Source: Flavobacteriales bacterium
GTDB taxonomy: Bacteria; Bacteroidota; Bacteroidia; Flavobacteriales_F; PHOS-HE28
DNA: 35,878 nucleotides
Direction of reading: 5' to 3'
Assembly: GCA_016788485.1 (NCBI GenBank)
Contig: JAEUSV010000102.1
Location: 1-35,878, forward strand
This document shows, in pieces, positions 7,014 to 15,185 of the stretch. The notes beneath the pieces are model-generated. The model was not told the origin of the DNA. It made no database searches and saw only the letters and a list, made by a program, of their open reading frames with translations. Positions within the stretch are counted from its first letter, which is position 1. Each line of letters opens with the position of its first letter. The position numbers were made by a program, and so were the translations under genes.

Positions 7014-8860
7014 ACTTCGACGACCGCCGCTTCGTCCTCGTCGCCGCCGTCATCTTCGTCTGCGTCACCTTCATCCTGCGCCTTTTCTGGCTGCAGGTGG
7101 TCGACGATTCGTGGAAGGCACGCGCCGCCGACATCAGCGAGCGCAAGATCACCGTGTTCCCCTCGCGCGGGCTCATCTACGACCGCCGCGGTGAACTGCT
7201 GGTGGCCAACACCCCGGTGTACGACATCATGGTGGTGCCCCGCGAGGTGCAGCCCTTCGACACCGCGGCCTTCAGCGCACTGGTGGGCGTGCCTGTGGAA
7301 GCCGTGCGCGAGCGCCTCACCGCTGCCACCCGCTACAGCCGCTTCAAGCCGAGCGAGTTCGAGAAGCAGATCACCGCCGACCAGTACGCCGCCATCGCCC
7401 CGCACCTGCACAAGTACCCTGGTTTCTTCGGCCAGAGCCGCACGCTCCGCACCTATCCGCTCCGCATCGCCCCGCACCTGCTGGGCTACCTCGGCGAGGT
7501 GGACGCGCGCAAGGTGGCACAGGACCCCTACTACAAGGCCGGCGACGTGATCGGCGTGGGCGGCCTCGAGCAGTTCTACGAGCGTGAACTGCGCGGGCGA
7601 CGCGGCGTGAAGTACGTGGTGGTCGACGTGCACAACAACATCCAGGGCGCCTTCCACGACGGGCAGTACGACACGCTCGCCTACGAGGGAAAGAACCTCT
7701 ACACCAGCATCGACGGGCGCATGCAGGCCTATGGCGAGCGCCTGATGCAGCACAAGAAAGGCAGCATCGTGGCCCTTGATCCGCGTACCGGCGAGATCCT
7801 CTGCCTGGTGAGCTCCCCCAGCTACGACCCCGAACTGCTCGTGGGCCGCGTGCGCAACACCAACTACGTGCAGCTGCAGCGCGACTCGCTCAAGCCCCTC
7901 TTCGACCGCGCCCTCCAGGCCCAGTACCCGCCGGGCTCCATCTTCAAGATCGTGCAGTCGCTCATCGCCCTCCAGCAGGGCGTGATCCAGCCCAACACCG
8001 GCTTCCCCTGCAACCAGTCCCTCGTGGGCTGCCACCCCGGCCACCATGCCGGCGACATCATGCAGGCCATCCAGTATTCCTGCAACCCCTACTTCTACCA
8101 GGTGTTCAAGCGGCTCGTGGAGCAGGACAAGGACCCGAACCGCTTCAAGGACGCGGCGCTCGGCCTCGACGTGTGGCATGACTACATGATGAGCTTCGGC
8201 CTGGGCCAGCGGCCCGCGGTCGACCTGCCCAACCCCAAGGGCGGCAGCGTTCCCAGCGTGAAGCTGTACGACCGCATCTACGGCAAGGAGGGCTGGGCCT
8301 TCAGCACCATCTACTCCGTGAGCATCGGGCAGGGCGAGGTGATGGTGGTGCCCATGCAGATGGCCATGCTCTCGGCCATCTTCGCCAACAAGGGCTGGTA
8401 CATCGACCCGCACGTGGTGCGCGCGGTGGGCCGGCCGGACAGCGTGCTCACGAACTGGCAGCGCCACACGACCAAGGTCGACCCCCATTGGTACGACCTG
8501 ATCCAGGAGGGCATGCGCCGCGTGGTGGAGGAACCCGGTGGGACGGCGCGCCAGGCGCGGATCCCCGGCATCACCGTGTGCGGCAAGACCGGCACCGCGG
8601 AGAACCCGCACGGCCAGGACCACGCCGTGTTCGTGGCCTTCGCGCCGAAGGACGACCCCAAGATCGCCATCGCGGTGTACGTGGAGAACTCGGGCTTCGG
8701 CGGCACCTGGGCCGCGCCCATCGCCAGCCTGCTCATGGAGCAGTACCTCACCGACAGCATCAGCCGGCCCGACCTGGAGCAGAAGATGCTCGAGGCCGAC
8801 CTGATCGCCAAGGAGAAGACCTACCGCAAGCCCATCAAGAAACCCCGGCGCCGCCGATGA
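7010..8860 (+). CDS. mrdA: Penicillin-binding protein 2, elongation-specific peptidoglycan transpeptidase
   Basis: Class B PBP that cross-links peptidoglycan during cell elongation, anchored in the inner membrane with its catalytic part in the periplasm. One membrane helix lies at about residues 8-30. The pedestal domain has FPSRGLIYDRRGELLVAN (50-67) and GVGGLEQFYERELRG (182-196). Catalytic motifs are all intact: SxxK as Ser310-Ile-Phe-Lys313 (PPGSIFKIVQ), SxN as Ser357-Cys-Asn359, and KTGT at 526-529. The lysine- and arginine-rich tail (KPIKKPRRRR) is unusually basic. The start at 7010 overlaps the mreD stop; the longer frame from 6833 reads through mreD in another frame and is not credible. 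It ends in a four-base overlap with rodA, the partner glycosyltransferase. Confidence 0.97.
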   Translation: MNFDDRRFVLVAAVIFVCVTFILRLFWLQVVDDSWKARAADISERKITVFPSRGLIYDRRGELLVANTPVYDIMVVPREVQPFDTAAFSALVGVPVEAVRERLTAATRYSRFKPSEFEKQITADQYAAIAPHLHKYPGFFGQSRTLRTYPLRIAPHLLGYLGEVDARKVAQDPYYKAGDVIGVGGLEQFYERELRGRRGVKYVVVDVHNNIQGAFHDGQYDTLAYEGKNLYTSIDGRMQAYGERLMQHKKGSIVALDPRTGEILCLVSSPSYDPELLVGRVRNTNYVQLQRDSLKPLFDRALQAQYPPGSIFKIVQSLIALQQGVIQPNTGFPCNQSLVGCHPGHHAGDIMQAIQYSCNPYFYQVFKRLVEQDKDPNRFKDAALGLDVWHDYMMSFGLGQRPAVDLPNPKGGSVPSVKLYDRIYGKEGWAFSTIYSVSIGQGEVMVVPMQMAMLSAIFANKGWYIDPHVVRAVGRPDSVLTNWQRHTTKVDPHWYDLIQEGMRRVVEEPGGTARQARIPGITVCGKTGTAENPHGQDHAVFVAFAPKDDPKIAIAVYVENSGFGGTWAAPIASLLMEQYLTDSISRPDLEQKMLEADLIAKEKTYRKPIKKPRRRR

Positions 8861-10176
8861 ACAAGCGCGAGAACGTCGCCGCGAACATCGACCGCCCGCT
8901 GGTGGTCATCTACTTCGTGCTGCTGCTCATGGGCTGGGCGAACATCTACAGCGCCGCCTTCAGCCCGGAGCACCCCAACCTCTTCGACACCGCCAAGGAG
9001 TATGGCGACCAGAGCGTGTGGATCCTCATCTGCCTGGTGCTGGGGGCCGGCATCCTCATGGTGCGCGGCGATTTCATCCGCGACATGGCCCTGCCCGCCT
9101 ATGGCGTGGTGCTGCTGCTGTTGATGCTCGTGCCCGTGCTGGGCAAGGAGGTGGGCGGCAACGTGAACTGGCTGCAGCTCGGGCCCATCCGCATCCAGCC
9201 CAGCGAGTTCGCCAAGCTCACCACGGCCCTGGTGCTCACCCGCTACCTCAGCGGGCTCAAGTCGCTCGCCGACGTACGCTCGCGCGCCATCGCCACCGGC
9301 ATCATCCTGCTCCCCGTGGGCCTGATCCTGGTGGGCAAGGACGTTGGCACCGCGCTCACCTTCGGCGCCTTCATCCTGGTGCTCTACCGCGAAGGCCTGT
9401 CGGGCAACATCCTGCTGCTGGCCATCGCCTCCGCCATCCTCGCGGTGCTCGCGCTCATCTTCCGCGACACCACCTTCGGGCTGCCCTTCGTGGACGAGCC
9501 CGTGAAGGGCCAGTACTTCCTGATCGGCCTGCTGGTGACCGTGTGCGCCCTGGCCTTCCTCTTCGTGCAGCGCTTCATCCTCAAGCGCTACCGCCGCCGC
9601 ATCAACGGGCTCATCCTCTTCACCCTCATCGGTTCCACGGTCTTCATCAGCGGCTTCGACTATGTGTTCCAGCGCATGCCCGAACGCCACCAGACCCGCA
9701 TCAGCGTCACGCTCGGCCTGCTGGACGACCCGCAGGGCCTGGGCTACAACGCCGCGCAGAGCAAGACCGCCATCGGCAGCGGCGGGCTATCGGGCAAGGG
9801 TTATCTGCAGGGCACCTTCACCAAGTACAAGTACGTGCCCGAGCAGAGCACCGACTTCATCTTCTGCACCGTCGGCGAGGAATGGGGCTTCCTCGGCACC
9901 TCGTTGGTGGTGCTGCTCTTCGGCGCCCTCATTATCCGCTGCATCCAGGTGGGCGAACGCCAGCGCTCGCGCTTCACGCGCATCTACGCCTATTGCGTGG
10001 CCTCCATCTTCTTCCTGCACCTCATGATCAACGTGGGCATGGCCATCGGCCTCGCCCCCGTGATCGGCATCCCCCTTCCCCTGTTCAGCTACGGCGGCAG
10101 CTCACTGATCAGCTTCACCATCCTGCTCGGCATCCTCGTGCGCCTCGATGCCGAACGCCTGAGCCAGCTGCGCTGA
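8857..10176 (+). CDS. rodA: Peptidoglycan glycosyltransferase RodA (SEDS family)
   Basis: Polytopic membrane protein that polymerises lipid II into glycan strands together with PBP2. SEDS signatures present: LQLGPIRIQPSEFAKL (near residues 107-122), GKDVGTALTFGAFILVL, YNAAQSKTAIGSGGLSGKGYLQG, PEQSTDFIFCTVGEEWGFLG and the C-terminal PLPLFSYGGSSLISF. At 439 residues it is longer than E. coli RodA (about 370); the extra length lies mainly between about residues 175 and 265 and includes additional hydrophobic segments (YFLIGLLVTVCALAFLFV, INGLILFTLIGSTVFI), as I recall for Bacteroidota RodA. The ATG overlaps the mrdA stop (8857-8860). It is the last gene of the shape operon; the next gene starts 34 bases on. 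Confidence 0.96.
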   Translation: MNKRENVAANIDRPLVVIYFVLLLMGWANIYSAAFSPEHPNLFDTAKEYGDQSVWILICLVLGAGILMVRGDFIRDMALPAYGVVLLLLMLVPVLGKEVGGNVNWLQLGPIRIQPSEFAKLTTALVLTRYLSGLKSLADVRSRAIATGIILLPVGLILVGKDVGTALTFGAFILVLYREGLSGNILLLAIASAILAVLALIFRDTTFGLPFVDEPVKGQYFLIGLLVTVCALAFLFVQRFILKRYRRRINGLILFTLIGSTVFISGFDYVFQRMPERHQTRISVTLGLLDDPQGLGYNAAQSKTAIGSGGLSGKGYLQGTFTKYKYVPEQSTDFIFCTVGEEWGFLGTSLVVLLFGALIIRCIQVGERQRSRFTRIYAYCVASIFFLHLMINVGMAIGLAPVIGIPLPLFSYGGSSLISFTILLGILVRLDAERLSQLR

Positions 10177-10210
10177 GGCACGGATCGCGACCGCTTGGCG
10201 TTATCGCAAC

Positions 10211-10855
10211 GTGCATCGCCACGTGTGCCTCCTTGTCGTCGGGGTGTTCGCCGCTCGGGCCACCGCCCAGCTCGCCCTGGGACCACAGCTCGGCTGCGCG
10301 CCCTCCTTCTCGCCCTTCGCGCTGCAGCCCGCGTTCGGCGCGCGCATACAGCATCGATCGGATGAACGTTGGTCCGCAATGCTCGACCTGGGGGTAAGGC
10401 CGGTGGCGCCCATCACCTATGAAGGCCTGTTCGACCCGCGTCGCATGCTGGCCGGTGCTGCGCCCCAGGACACCACGGTCCGCACTTTCCGCTCCACCCA
10501 CCGCACCCTGCCACTGTCGCTAACGCTCGGCGCCACCTGGCGCATGGGCCGTGGCCGTCGCTCGGTGACCGCACATCGCTACGTGGTGCTGGCCGTTGGC
10601 GTGCACCATGTGCTGCACCGCCGCACTTGGTCGTCGGATGGCGTGTACTCCGGCACGCATGAGGAAGGCGATGACCGTTGGAGCACGACCGGTGTGGTGT
10701 TCGCACCGGGGATCGGGCATCGCACGCGCGTGCATGGCCGCAAGCGCTACCACGTGGAGCTGCGACCGGGCCTTGAGCGTTCCACCGGGGACGGCCGGAA
10801 CGCGGAAGTGACGGGCTGGCTCGGCCTGTTGCTGGGCGTCACCTGGGGCCTGTAA
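10211..10855 (+). CDS. Uncharacterised exported protein, possible beta-barrel (214 aa, GTG start)
   Basis: Begins at GTG with a plausible signal peptide (MHRHVCLLVVGVFAARATAQ, cleavage after Ala-Gln near residue 20). I see no in-frame ATG upstream before rodA. The mature part alternates hydrophobic and polar residues in segments such as LPLSLTLGATWRMG, HRYVVLAVGVHHVLH, YHVELRPGLE and GWLGLLLGVTWGL, consistent with beta-strands of an outer-membrane barrel, but it is unusually rich in Arg and His and lacks a terminal Phe (it ends Trp-Gly-Leu). No family is recognised. It may be co-transcribed with rodA (34-base gap). A strong hairpin at 10860-10883 follows. Confidence 0.6.
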   Translation: MHRHVCLLVVGVFAARATAQLALGPQLGCAPSFSPFALQPAFGARIQHRSDERWSAMLDLGVRPVAPITYEGLFDPRRMLAGAAPQDTTVRTFRSTHRTLPLSLTLGATWRMGRGRRSVTAHRYVVLAVGVHHVLHRRTWSSDGVYSGTHEEGDDRWSTTGVVFAPGIGHRTRVHGRKRYHVELRPGLERSTGDGRNAEVTGWLGLLLGVTWGL

Positions 10856-10859
10856 TGCG

Positions 10860-10883
10860 AAGGGCGGCCCGCAGGCCGCCCTT
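10860..10883. terminator. Hairpin terminator between convergent genes
   Basis: Perfect 10-bp stem, AAGGGCGGCC (10860-10869) and GGCCGCCCTT (10874-10883), with a 4-base loop. It lies five bases after the plus-strand stop at 10855 and 24 bases beyond the minus-strand ppiD stop at 10908, so it can serve both convergent transcripts. Confidence 0.75.
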
Positions 10884-10907
10884 CCGTTCCGTCGCTGACG
10901 GGAGATC

Positions 10908-13004
10908 TCAGTAGAACTTGCTGCGCTCGTCCTTCACCTCGGCCGCGGTGCGCAGTGCGTTGAAGAGCTGGTTCTCGGCGCGTTGGCGCATGCGGTCCAC
11001 CAGCTGCTTGCGTTCGCCCTCGGCATCGGTGATGGCCGGCGCGGGGGTGACGCTGGTGAGGTTCACCACGTACACGCCCTGGTCGCCCTTGAGCGCAGCG
11101 CTGGTGGTGGCGGGCTTCATGCCGAACACATGGCCGATCACCTCGGGCTCCGTGTAACCGCCCGGGATGCTGAAGCTGTTGAAGGGCAGGTCACTGGCCT
11201 GTTGCACGCTGCTCTTGGTCTCGGTGGCGAGGGCGGCGAGGTCGGTCTTGCCGTTCATCAGGGTCATGAAGGCCTCGGCCTTCTTCTCCTTCGTGGCCTC
11301 GGCCGTGAACTGGGTGCGCACATCCTCCAGGGCGGGCACGCCATCCTGCTTGATGCTGCGCAGCATGCACACCACGTACGCCTCGCCGCTCTCGATGGGC
11401 GCGCTGGGCTTGCCGTCGAGCTCGGCGCGGCTGGCCCAGCTCACCACGGAGGCGGGGTCCTGCAGGCCCGGCACGTACTTCTGGTCGGCGCGCAGGTCCT
11501 GCACCGGGGTGAGGGCCAGGCCCTGCTCCTCGGCGGCCTTGCGGAAGGAGGCCGTATCGGTGTGATTGAGGCTGAGCTCGTTGGCCTTCTTGTAGACCTC
11601 CTTGAAGGTGGCGGGCAGCGGACGGCTGCGGCGGTCGACGGTGAGCACGCGGCGCTCCTTGCGGCTGCGCTGGCCCAGCACCTCCACGATGTGGAATCCG
11701 TAGCTGGTCTTGCAGATGGTGATGGCGCCCACCTTCTCATCGAAGCTGGCCTTGGTGAACTCGGGCACCATGCGCGTGCGGTCGAACCACTCGTACACAC
11801 CGCCGTTGCTTACGCTGCCGGGGTCCTCGCTGTACTTCTTCACCAGCTCCTCGAACTTGCCCTTGTCGCGCTTCACCGCCGCGAGGATGCTGTCGGCCTT
11901 GGCCTTCTGCGTGGCCTCGTCCTTGCCCTGGGTGCTGAGCAGGATGTGGCGCACACGCGCCTCCTCCACATCGGCGAGCTCCTTCACCTTCACCAGCTTC
12001 CACACATCACCGCTACGGAAGGGTCCGACCACCGCGCCGGTGTCGGCGTGGGTGATCAGCGAGTCGTTCAGCTTGTCGGCGGTGCCTTCGGTGTAGGCCG
12101 AGGCCACGGCGTTCTTGGTGTCGGCGTTGGCCATCACGAAGGTGCTGTCCTCCTTGCCCTTGGCGGACCGGAAGGCGGGGAGCAGATCGGCCATCTCCTG
12201 CTGGGCCGCAGCGATGTCGGCCTCGGTGGCCACCACGGGGAACCGCACGTAGTCGAAGCTGCGCGAGGCGCGCTGCTCCCACTTCTTCTCGTTCTTGTGC
12301 GCCTCGTAGTAGCGGCGGATGTCCTCCTCGGTGGGCTTGTACAGGCTGTCGGGCTCGCTGTCGTAGCGCTTGGCCACGAAGCTGAAGCTGGCCTTCGCGT
12401 TCTTCTGCGTGTACTCGTCGGTGACCTGCGTGCTGTTCACGAAGCAGCTCTTCTTCACCAGGGTGTTGTACTTGGTGATGAGGCGCTCGGTGACGAAGGT
12501 GCGCTTCTGCATCTCGAAGAACATGGGGGCCTGTTCCTGGATGGCCTTGAAGTAGTTGCGCAGCTTGGACTGATCGGGCTGCCCATCGGGGCCCTGGAAG
12601 CTCGGGTTGCTCTTGAAGTCGGGCAGGATGTTGTTGCCGAAGCGGATGTCGTCGAACTCCTCGCGGCTGATGATGTCGCCGAAGCCCGCCTTCTGGGCCT
12701 GGGCCAGCAGGGTGCGCTCGCGGAGCAGCTCGTTCCACACGCTATTGCGGATCTGGTCCTGCAGGTTCGCGTCCACCGTGGTGCCGTTGCTGCGGTACAC
12801 CTCGGCCTGTTCATCCACGCGGCGTTCGAAGAACTGCACGTCGATCTCCTCGCCCGCGATCTCGCCCACGGAACGGTCGCCGCTTCCGAAGGAGCGGTTG
12901 CCGTTGTCGAAGAAGTCGCTGACCACGAAGAGCACGAGCGCACCGCCCACCAGCACCACGAGCAAGCCGCCCATGCGGTTGCGGATCTTTCCAATGACTG
13001 CCAT
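10908..13004 (-). CDS. ppiD: PpiD/SurA-like periplasmic peptidyl-prolyl isomerase (698 aa)
   Basis: Membrane-anchored chaperone acting on proteins emerging from the Sec translocon and on outer-membrane protein precursors. An N-terminal helix (MAVIGKIRNRMGGLLVVLVGGALVLFVVSDFF, helix about 11-29) is followed by a SurA_N-like chaperone region (about 45-200) with GEEIDVQFFERRVDEQ and RNSVWNELLRERTLLAQAQKAGF. A parvulin rotamase domain spans about 350-445: ARVRHILLST, FEELVKKYSEDPGSVSNGGVYEWF and SYGFHIVEVLG. This is the Bacteroidota PpiD layout and length. The ATG at 13004 is preferred over an upstream start at 13031, because the promoter box TATATTTG lies at 13029-13036 and the alternative would overlap it. 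It is the last gene of the minus-strand envelope cluster but has its own promoter. Confidence 0.93.
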   Translation of the reverse strand: MAVIGKIRNRMGGLLVVLVGGALVLFVVSDFFDNGNRSFGSGDRSVGEIAGEEIDVQFFERRVDEQAEVYRSNGTTVDANLQDQIRNSVWNELLRERTLLAQAQKAGFGDIISREEFDDIRFGNNILPDFKSNPSFQGPDGQPDQSKLRNYFKAIQEQAPMFFEMQKRTFVTERLITKYNTLVKKSCFVNSTQVTDEYTQKNAKASFSFVAKRYDSEPDSLYKPTEEDIRRYYEAHKNEKKWEQRASRSFDYVRFPVVATEADIAAAQQEMADLLPAFRSAKGKEDSTFVMANADTKNAVASAYTEGTADKLNDSLITHADTGAVVGPFRSGDVWKLVKVKELADVEEARVRHILLSTQGKDEATQKAKADSILAAVKRDKGKFEELVKKYSEDPGSVSNGGVYEWFDRTRMVPEFTKASFDEKVGAITICKTSYGFHIVEVLGQRSRKERRVLTVDRRSRPLPATFKEVYKKANELSLNHTDTASFRKAAEEQGLALTPVQDLRADQKYVPGLQDPASVVSWASRAELDGKPSAPIESGEAYVVCMLRSIKQDGVPALEDVRTQFTAEATKEKKAEAFMTLMNGKTDLAALATETKSSVQQASDLPFNSFSIPGGYTEPEVIGHVFGMKPATTSAALKGDQGVYVVNLTSVTPAPAITDAEGERKQLVDRMRQRAENQLFNALRTAAEVKDERSKFY

Positions 13005-13028
13005 TGCGAGGAAAATTCGTAAGGGCCG

Positions 13029-13057
13029 CAAATATAGGCGGTTGCCCCATCCGGCAA
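13029..13057 (-). promoter_or_regulatory. Bacteroidota-type promoter for ppiD
   Basis: On the minus strand the -7 element TATATTTG (13029-13036) matches TAnnTTTG perfectly, and a TTG (13055-13057) lies 18 bases upstream of it at the place of the -33 element. The predicted start of transcription, near 13022, would give a leader of about 18 bases before the ATG at 13004. Confidence 0.65.
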
Positions 13058-13070
13058 GGCTTTCGCCGAC

Positions 13071-14354
13071 CTATTTGGCGAAGCCCTGCTCCGGGTCCAC
13101 CACGGCCAGGTTCACCAGGTCGATCCGGCCATGGTTCACCTGGGCGATGGTGATCTTGAACGGCCCGATCTCGAGCACCTGCCCCTGCTGGGGCAATCCG
13201 GCGGTGTGGTGAAGGATGTAGCCGGCCAGGGTATCGACCTCCTCGGCGTCCTCGAAGGCCAGCCCGTAGGCCTCGGCCAGGTGGGCCACCTCCAGGCGGG
13301 CGCTGAACACGAACTCGTTGGGGCCCAGGCGTTCCTCCACCAGCTCCCCCTCATCGTGCTCGTCCTCGATGTCGCCCACGATGGTCTCCACCACGTCCTC
13401 GATGGTGAGCATGCCGGCGGTCCCCCCGAACTCGTCCACCACCACGGCCACGTGGGTGCGCTGTTTGGTGAAGAACTGCAGGGCCTCGTCCGCCGGCATG
13501 GTGCCGGGGATGAAGTTGACCACCCGCATCACCGCCCGGATGCTCCGCGGCCGCCGGAACATCTCGTAGCTGTGCACGTAGCCGATGATGTTGTCGATGC
13601 TGTCCTTGTATACCAGCAGCTTGCTGAGGCCGGTCTCCGAGAAGCGCTTGTGCAGGACCGATACCCCTTCCTCCACATCGATGGCCTCGATCTCGGCCCG
13701 GGGCACCATCAGGTCGCGCACCTTCGTCTCACTGAGCGCCAGGGTGTTACGAAAGTACTCCACCTCGGCATCGAGGTCCTTGTCGGCCGGGGTGTTGTCG
13801 CTCACCTCGCGCAGGAACTCGTCGAGGTCGATGCGCCCGAAGGCCACCTGGCCGGGCTTCTGGCGCACCCCGAAGAGCCGCAGCAGCAGTTCGCTCACAC
13901 CGGTGAAGAGCATCATGGGCGCCCACAGCACGGTGTAGATGATGCGCAGGGGAAGGGCGAACACGGTGAGCACCCCGTTGGGATCCAGCCGGAACAGCGC
14001 CTTCGGAAGGAACTCGCTGAGCACGAGGATGATGATGGTGCTGATGACGGTCGAGCTCACGAGCACGAACAGTTCGCCCGGGTACACGCCGCGGAGCACG
14101 GGGTCGAGCACGCGGGCCATGACGATACCGTACACAATGAGGGCCACGGTGTTGCCCAGCAGCAGGGTGCCGATCACCCGGGCCGGGCGCTTGAGCAGGC
14201 CCCCGACCATGCGGGCCCAGATGGCGCCCTGCTTGCGCTGCAGCTCGATGTAGAGCTTGTTGCTGCTCACGAAGGCGATCTCCAGCCCCGAGCAGAGCGC
14301 CGATAGCGCCATCGCGGCCAGGATCAGCAACAGGTCGGAAGAGGAGATGGCCAT
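13071..14354 (-). CDS. Hemolysin-family CNNM/CorC-type membrane protein with CBS domains (427 aa)
   Basis: Three-part architecture. An N-terminal CNNM (DUF21) membrane domain (about residues 1-185) has several helices, including LLLILAAMALSALCSGLEIAFVSSN, the conserved NTVALIVYGIV segment and SEFLPKALF. A CBS pair follows (about 205-330) with the hallmark LMVPRAEIEAID, KLLVYKDSIDNIIGYVHSYEMF and VAVVVDEFGGTAGMLTIEDVVETIVGDIEDEHD. A C-terminal CorC_HlyC domain runs from about 345 to 425. Such proteins are linked to Mg2+/Co2+ export; the name hemolysin is historical. The ATG at 14354 gives the normal N-terminus; an extension to 14501 is Ser/Arg-rich and not credible. TATTTTCG at 14364-14371 on the minus strand, one mismatch from TAnnTTTG, may be its own promoter. 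Confidence 0.93.
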   Translation of the reverse strand: MAISSSDLLLILAAMALSALCSGLEIAFVSSNKLYIELQRKQGAIWARMVGGLLKRPARVIGTLLLGNTVALIVYGIVMARVLDPVLRGVYPGELFVLVSSTVISTIIILVLSEFLPKALFRLDPNGVLTVFALPLRIIYTVLWAPMMLFTGVSELLLRLFGVRQKPGQVAFGRIDLDEFLREVSDNTPADKDLDAEVEYFRNTLALSETKVRDLMVPRAEIEAIDVEEGVSVLHKRFSETGLSKLLVYKDSIDNIIGYVHSYEMFRRPRSIRAVMRVVNFIPGTMPADEALQFFTKQRTHVAVVVDEFGGTAGMLTIEDVVETIVGDIEDEHDEGELVEERLGPNEFVFSARLEVAHLAEAYGLAFEDAEEVDTLAGYILHHTAGLPQQGQVLEIGPFKITIAQVNHGRIDLVNLAVVDPEQGFAK

Positions 14355-14363
14355 GCCGTGGGA

Positions 14364-14371
14364 CGAAAATA
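14364..14371 (-). promoter_or_regulatory. Possible -7 promoter box before the CNNM/CBS gene
   Basis: TATTTTCG on the minus strand matches TAnnTTTG with one mismatch, 9 bases before the ATG at 14354. No TTG is visible at the -33 position, and the implied leader is very short, so support is weak. Confidence 0.3.
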
Positions 14372-14391
14372 GCCGGACCGCCGGCAGCGGA

Positions 14392-14598
14392 TCAGAGCCG
14401 GCCGTCGCGCTCCCACTGCTCCATCTTGCCCCGCATGAAGCGCCGGTAGCCGAACATGCCCGCCGCGACCAGGGGGAACCACAGCCACTTGCGGCCTTCA
14501 CCCCAGCCTTCGGTGGCCAGCACGAAACCCGCCCACAGGGCCGTGGCGATGGCCAGCGCCAGCCAGAAATGCTCCATGAACCTGGAAAGCCGTTTCAT
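14392..14598 (-). CDS. Small inner-membrane protein (68 aa), unrecognised family
   Basis: Begins MKRLSRFMEHFWLALAI with a basic start, a hydrophobic helix at about residues 11-28, a short polar loop (TEGWGEGRK) and a second hydrophobic stretch (about 38-50, LWFPLVAAGMFGYRR), then a charged tail (MRGKMEQWERDGRL). This suggests a two-helix hairpin membrane protein. It lies 8 bases after lptC and 37 bases before the CNNM gene on the same strand; small proteins at this position are, as I recall, common in flavobacteria, which supports it being a real gene. Longer frames up to 14775 overlap lptC and are shadows. Function unknown. Confidence 0.75.
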   Translation of the reverse strand: MKRLSRFMEHFWLALAIATALWAGFVLATEGWGEGRKWLWFPLVAAGMFGYRRFMRGKMEQWERDGRL

Positions 14599-14606
14599 GC
14601 GGTGGT

Positions 14607-15185
14607 TCAGGGTGCCAAGGTATCGCGATCCAGCTGGAGCGACCCGGTGATGCGCCTGATCGTGTACCGGCTGAAGTCCTCCGTGGCATCCAGGCCCTGC
14701 CCGAACAGGATGTCCTGCGCACGGGTGATGCGCACCGGTCGGTCCGTGTGTACGCGGTGGCTGTCCTGGCTCCAAACCAGGCGCTCGGTCTCCAGGCGCT
14801 CACCCCGCGCATTGGTGAAGACCACCGCGCCCTCCACCTCCATGCGCTTCTGCTCCGTGAGGATGCGACCACGACGCGCCTTCAGCTCACTGCCCTCACG
14901 GCCCTGGCGATCGAAGAAGGTGAGCACCAGTCCGCTGTCGATCTCGGTGCGGCGCGCATCCTTCCCGGCGAATTCGTTCACCAGGCCCGCGCGCAGCCGG
15001 TTCTTCACGAAACCGGAATCGCTGTACAGGTACTCGGCGTTCCGCGTCACCCGGTCGGGGCCTGAAGGGGTGAGGTCGACGGCGGCCACCTTGTCCAGGT
15101 CGTTGGTGCAGGCCCACAGGGCGCACACCAGCAGCAGGCCCATCGGCCGGCCGCTCCTTACTCGATCCGGTAGGGAGCGAACCAT
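14607..15185 (-). CDS. lptC: LPS export system protein LptC-like lipoprotein
   Basis: LptC is the periplasmic component that passes lipopolysaccharide from the LptBFG transporter to LptA and LptD. The protein has a lipobox-like stretch (MGLLLVCALWAC) and then a beta-jellyroll-like region of ~150 residues with LptC features: RNAEYLYSDSGFVKNRLRAG, ARRTEIDSGLVLTFFDRQG, RRGRILTEQKRMEVEGAVVFTNARGE and LETERLVWSQDSHRV. Bacteroidota LptC are commonly lipoproteins of about this size. Start is uncertain: the ATG at 15185 supplies the arginine-rich n-region a signal peptide needs (192 aa, overlapping the upstream gene by 28 bases), while the ATG at 15143 has AAGGAG 10 bases before it but no positive charge. 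The mature protein is the same either way. The gene follows the FadL-like gene and precedes the small membrane protein. Confidence 0.85.
   Translation of the reverse strand: MVRSLPDRVRSGRPMGLLLVCALWACTNDLDKVAAVDLTPSGPDRVTRNAEYLYSDSGFVKNRLRAGLVNEFAGKDARRTEIDSGLVLTFFDRQGREGSELKARRGRILTEQKRMEVEGAVVFTNARGERLETERLVWSQDSHRVHTDRPVRITRAQDILFGQGLDATEDFSRYTIRRITGSLQLDRDTLAP

Noticed and set aside
11199..11212. Other GCCTGTTG sequences (for example near 11199, 2949 and 32675) as further copies of the metH palindrome
   Set aside because: They lack the matching second arm, so they are ordinary coding or chance sequence.
15143..15157. Start of lptC at the ATG with a nearby AAGGAG
   Set aside because: Kept only as an alternative. 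The resulting signal peptide would lack any positive charge before its hydrophobic core, and Bacteroidota rarely depend on this type of ribosome binding site.
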